Assembly (NCBI GenBank): GCA_023333565.1
Contig: JAJKFH010002656.1
Location: 620,001 to 684,000, forward strand
Direction of reading: 5' to 3'
DNA: 64,000 nt
Origin: Puffinus mauretanicus
Lineage: Eukaryota > Chordata > Aves > Procellariiformes > Procellariidae
Position 1 is the stretch's first letter. Every line of letters starts with the position of its first letter. The notes under the pieces were generated by a model. That model ran no database searches, had not been told where the DNA came from, and saw only the letters and a list, made by a program, of their open reading frames with translations. A program made the position numbers and the translations under genes. Shown here piece by piece: positions 61,570 through 64,000 of this stretch.

Positions 61570-62060
61570 TGAAGTGGCTGGGATGGCACACCAGGTCTAT
61601 GATTTCATGAGCTACTTCTTTCAACGTCCTTGAACCCAGGCTACCCAGATCACCTAGTTCCAGTACTTGAAACTCTTTTGATTTCTCTTCCACCTTGGAC
61701 GTGGTCTTTGTATTTCCACTAGCCACCTGGCCTTTGTTTTGATATTCAATCTTATTAGCCCTAGTGAAAACTGAGACAAGGTATTCTGATTTGGGCTATG
61801 CCTAGGTTGTCTTTAACCTTGACATGCTCTTCACTGCACGGTTCCTCCCTTCTCTCTGAGGTCCCCTTTATTTATATGGCTAAGGAAAACTCCACTACTG
61901 AATTCATTTCTTTTGCAAGGCCTAACTCAGCTCGGCTTTTGGCAGTACTGACTTTACCCCTTGACTTCCAGGTCTCTAAGGCATAGTTTCCTTTGCTGAT
62001 CAAGCCCTTTTTCACGCCGTCTGAGGCTTTCTGGATAACCTTGGTACCTCTTCTGAGACA
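61570..62060. mobile_element. Possible degraded ancient repeat, family unknown
   Basis: Phrases such as 'ctttcaacgtccttgaaccc', 'tttatttatatggctaagga' and 'gcaaggcctaactcagctcg' resemble, from memory, an old antisense-oriented repeat common in tetrapod genomes. The resemblance is loose and could be chance. It lies directly beside the LINE relic that follows. Confidence 0.3.
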
Positions 62061-62199
62061 ATTACTTATCTCTTAAGTTTTAAACTTCTTTTTAAACTTT
62101 TTTTTTTTTTCCTTCTTCCACACCATGAATGCTTTTTTGCCTCCTTCTGCCATCTTCCTAATGCACACTCAAGTTCACCAGCTTAACTAGTCCTCACAG

Positions 62200-63965
62200 C
62201 TGCAATCCCAGCTGCCTTTTTGCAGCCTTTGACTCACTCCTCAAGCCCTGCCTTCTCCTGCCTTCACTGGAGACAGGTCTTTGCACAGGATTGTGTTGAT
62301 CTCTCCCTTGAGAGACTTAACAAAGCAAGACATGATCTCCCTCTCCCCTCGCTTGCTTTCCTTCATGTCCTGCCCGGCTCTCCCTCCTGGCCACAGAGGC
62401 GGTGGCCTCATCAGTGGTTCCCAGCCCTTCTTCTCCTGGTGACCTCGCTGCGTCCTGTCTTCTCATCTCTCTTGCCCCTGACTGCCTCCTTCTTCTTTAT
62501 ATCTCACTCTCCTCTCACTCCTTCCCCTCACAGCACAAGCATGCTTTATCTTCATGCTTTTTTTAAAAAAAAACAAACAAACAACCCTTGACTCCAAGTG
62601 ACTCTTCAGCTCTCACCCTCTCTCTCTTCTCACTGCCATCTCTAAGCTTATCGAGTGTGTTGCCTATGATTTATGTGATTTAGACTGAATTTAGCCTCCA
62701 CCTCCAACATAGATTCTTTTCCAAACAGGCTTTCACTTCTCGCCTGTCGCAGAAACTAATATCACAGAGTCCCTAATATCCTTTGTCTGGCTGCAGCTCT
62801 GCACTATTACGCCAGGCTCGCTGCCATAGCCTGTCAGCTCCTTCTGGCGCTGCTGACCACACTCCACTGGAAATCTGGTCCTCCCTTCCCAGTGCTCCTA
62901 CTTGACTCCAACACCTTCAGTTGCTTGCTCAGTGTTACTCGGAGTAGTTTGTCACTACTCACCCTCCCACCTGCCACCGTTCTGTGGGTCTGCGCTCCTG
63001 TCCCTCGTCTCCTTTCCCTCTCACTCGTATCTCTGAGCAAGCACACTCTCCGTAAACATTCAAGGACCTTCTCTACACCAGCAACTCACAGACCTACCTC
63101 TCTGTCCCCGGCCAGTTCCCGTCTGTTCCGACTAAGTTCATGCCCTGCCTCTGGGATCATCTTGTGGATATCTGTCAGCTCAAGCTTAAAGTAGGCTCTC
63201 ATCCTACTCCCTAGGACTCCTCTCCTTTCTGTTTCTTCAGTCCCTGTGGACAACACCATCACTTGACTGTCACTCAGCCCATAACCTGGTTGTCATCTTT
63301 GCCTCAACCGTCCCTGCAGAGTCCCACAGCCAGGCTCTCATAGCCTTGCACCCTGACGGTTGCAATCTTACCCTGCTTGCAGACAGCCAGAGTGCTGCTG
63401 CCCAGATCATTTTCTTTGCCTGTCATCTTGACTGTGTCATCTCTCTCTTTGCAACCCTCTCTTGGCTTCCCCTTCTTTTGGATTTCAGCCCCCTTCCTTG
63501 CTCTCAAATCCAGCTGCAGCATATGCCACCTCACGCATCACCTCTCATTCACTGCTGAGGCTTTCCGTCCCCCCATCACGACCCACTCTTTTCCACGTGT
63601 TACATTTTAGCTAGAAGTGCCTTCACACTTTCCTCCCTGCTGGATTTCATTTTGGGGAGCACAGTCTCAAAATCATACAAATCTGACCCTGAACTCTGCG
63701 CCCAGTATAGTTACATGTGTAGAAGTTTCTAGAAATTCCTGTCTCCGTGATGTCCAGTAGTCTCTTCTCTTTCCTTGTACTCCCTGGTGTGTTTGTCTCC
63801 CTGTGTTACCTCTTATCTTACACTTAGGTTGGAAGTATTCGGGGGGAAGGAAATATATTTACATCCTGCATCTGCAAGAAGCCTAGCACAGTGGGACTCC
63901 TAAACGGGGACTACGACTCAGAGGTGCTACCCACCATAGCGCAAGCAGTTACAAATACAGTTAAA
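62200..63965 (+). mobile_element. Decayed L2-like LINE, reverse transcriptase to 3' tail
   Basis: Translated pieces in several plus frames line up in order with an L2/CR1-clade reverse transcriptase. A piece like 'LPSLSKLIECVAYD' (about 62,630-62,670) corresponds to 'LP..SKLIERVVY'. 'CQLKLK' near 63,177 corresponds to 'QLKLN'. 'NLVVIFAS' near 63,285 corresponds to 'NLGVIFDS'. 'QSAAAQIIF' then 'LSWLPL' (63,388-63,475) correspond to 'QNAAARVIF...LHWLP'. The last 150 bases contain 'gcctagcacagtgggactcc', 'ggggactacg' and 'gaggtgctacc', matching the 3' end of the old sauropsid element I recall. Frameshifts, stops and internal deletions make it dead. The family name is by recall; the pyrimidine-rich strand bias is typical of the type. 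Confidence 0.72.
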
Positions 63966-64000
63966 TCTGCATACAGCTAAATATGCTATTTTATATTCTG

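Larger units (their letters stand above)
51279..64000 (-). other. MAML3: MAML3 intron 2 (3' part, runs off right edge)
   Basis: This is at least 12.7 kb of intron upstream of exon 3. It contains an orphan CpG island (about 51.96-52.55 kb), small tandem duplications, a pyrimidine-rich stretch near 55.25-55.46 kb and a decayed LINE at the right end. No minus-strand frame resembling the large Q-rich MAML3 exon 2 is present, so that exon must lie further right. Confidence 0.8.

Overview
The window looks like vertebrate nuclear DNA, most likely from a bird. It holds genes with many introns, GT-AG splice sites, CpG islands, few repeats and a relic of a CR1 retrotransposon. Genes and introns appear short compared with what I recall of the mammalian locus. 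The exact species cannot be told from the sequence.

Three protein-coding genes are supported, and they follow the order I recall from human chromosome 4q31: SETD7 - MGST2 - MAML3. (1) About 1-2.15 kb: the CpG-island promoter and first coding exon of SETD7 (minus strand), with the start of its intron 1 running off the left edge. (2) About 2.15-26.5 kb: an intergenic stretch holding a CR1 relic at 2.7-3.1 kb, a small inverted/direct repeat cluster near 6.0 kb and no convincing gene. (3) 26,780-38,143: a complete five-exon MGST2 gene (plus strand) encoding 147 residues of a MAPEG-family membrane glutathione transferase / leukotriene C4 synthase, with poly(A) signals just after the stop. (4) About 38.25-41.3 kb: a gap between two convergent genes. 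(5) About 41.3 kb to the right edge: the 3' part of MAML3 (minus strand), a Notch coactivator. It comprises a roughly 3.1-kb 3' UTR, the last three coding exons (44,411-45,402; 48,765-48,852; 51,036-51,278) and more than 12 kb of the preceding intron. The N-terminal exons lie beyond the window.

SETD7 and MGST2 are divergent and about 25 kb apart; MGST2 and MAML3 converge tail to tail. The genes are neighbours but do not act in one pathway: a lysine methyltransferase, a lipid/xenobiotic-conjugating membrane enzyme and a transcriptional coactivator.

I found no clearly new biological system. The observations most worth following are an orphan CpG island about 0.7-1.3 kb upstream of MAML3 exon 3 (a possible internal promoter for an N-terminally truncated MAML3), a second GC/CpG-rich patch inside the MAML3 3' UTR, a small hAT-like element in that UTR, and a decayed LINE with recognisable reverse-transcriptase fragments and 3' tail at 62.2-64.0 kb.
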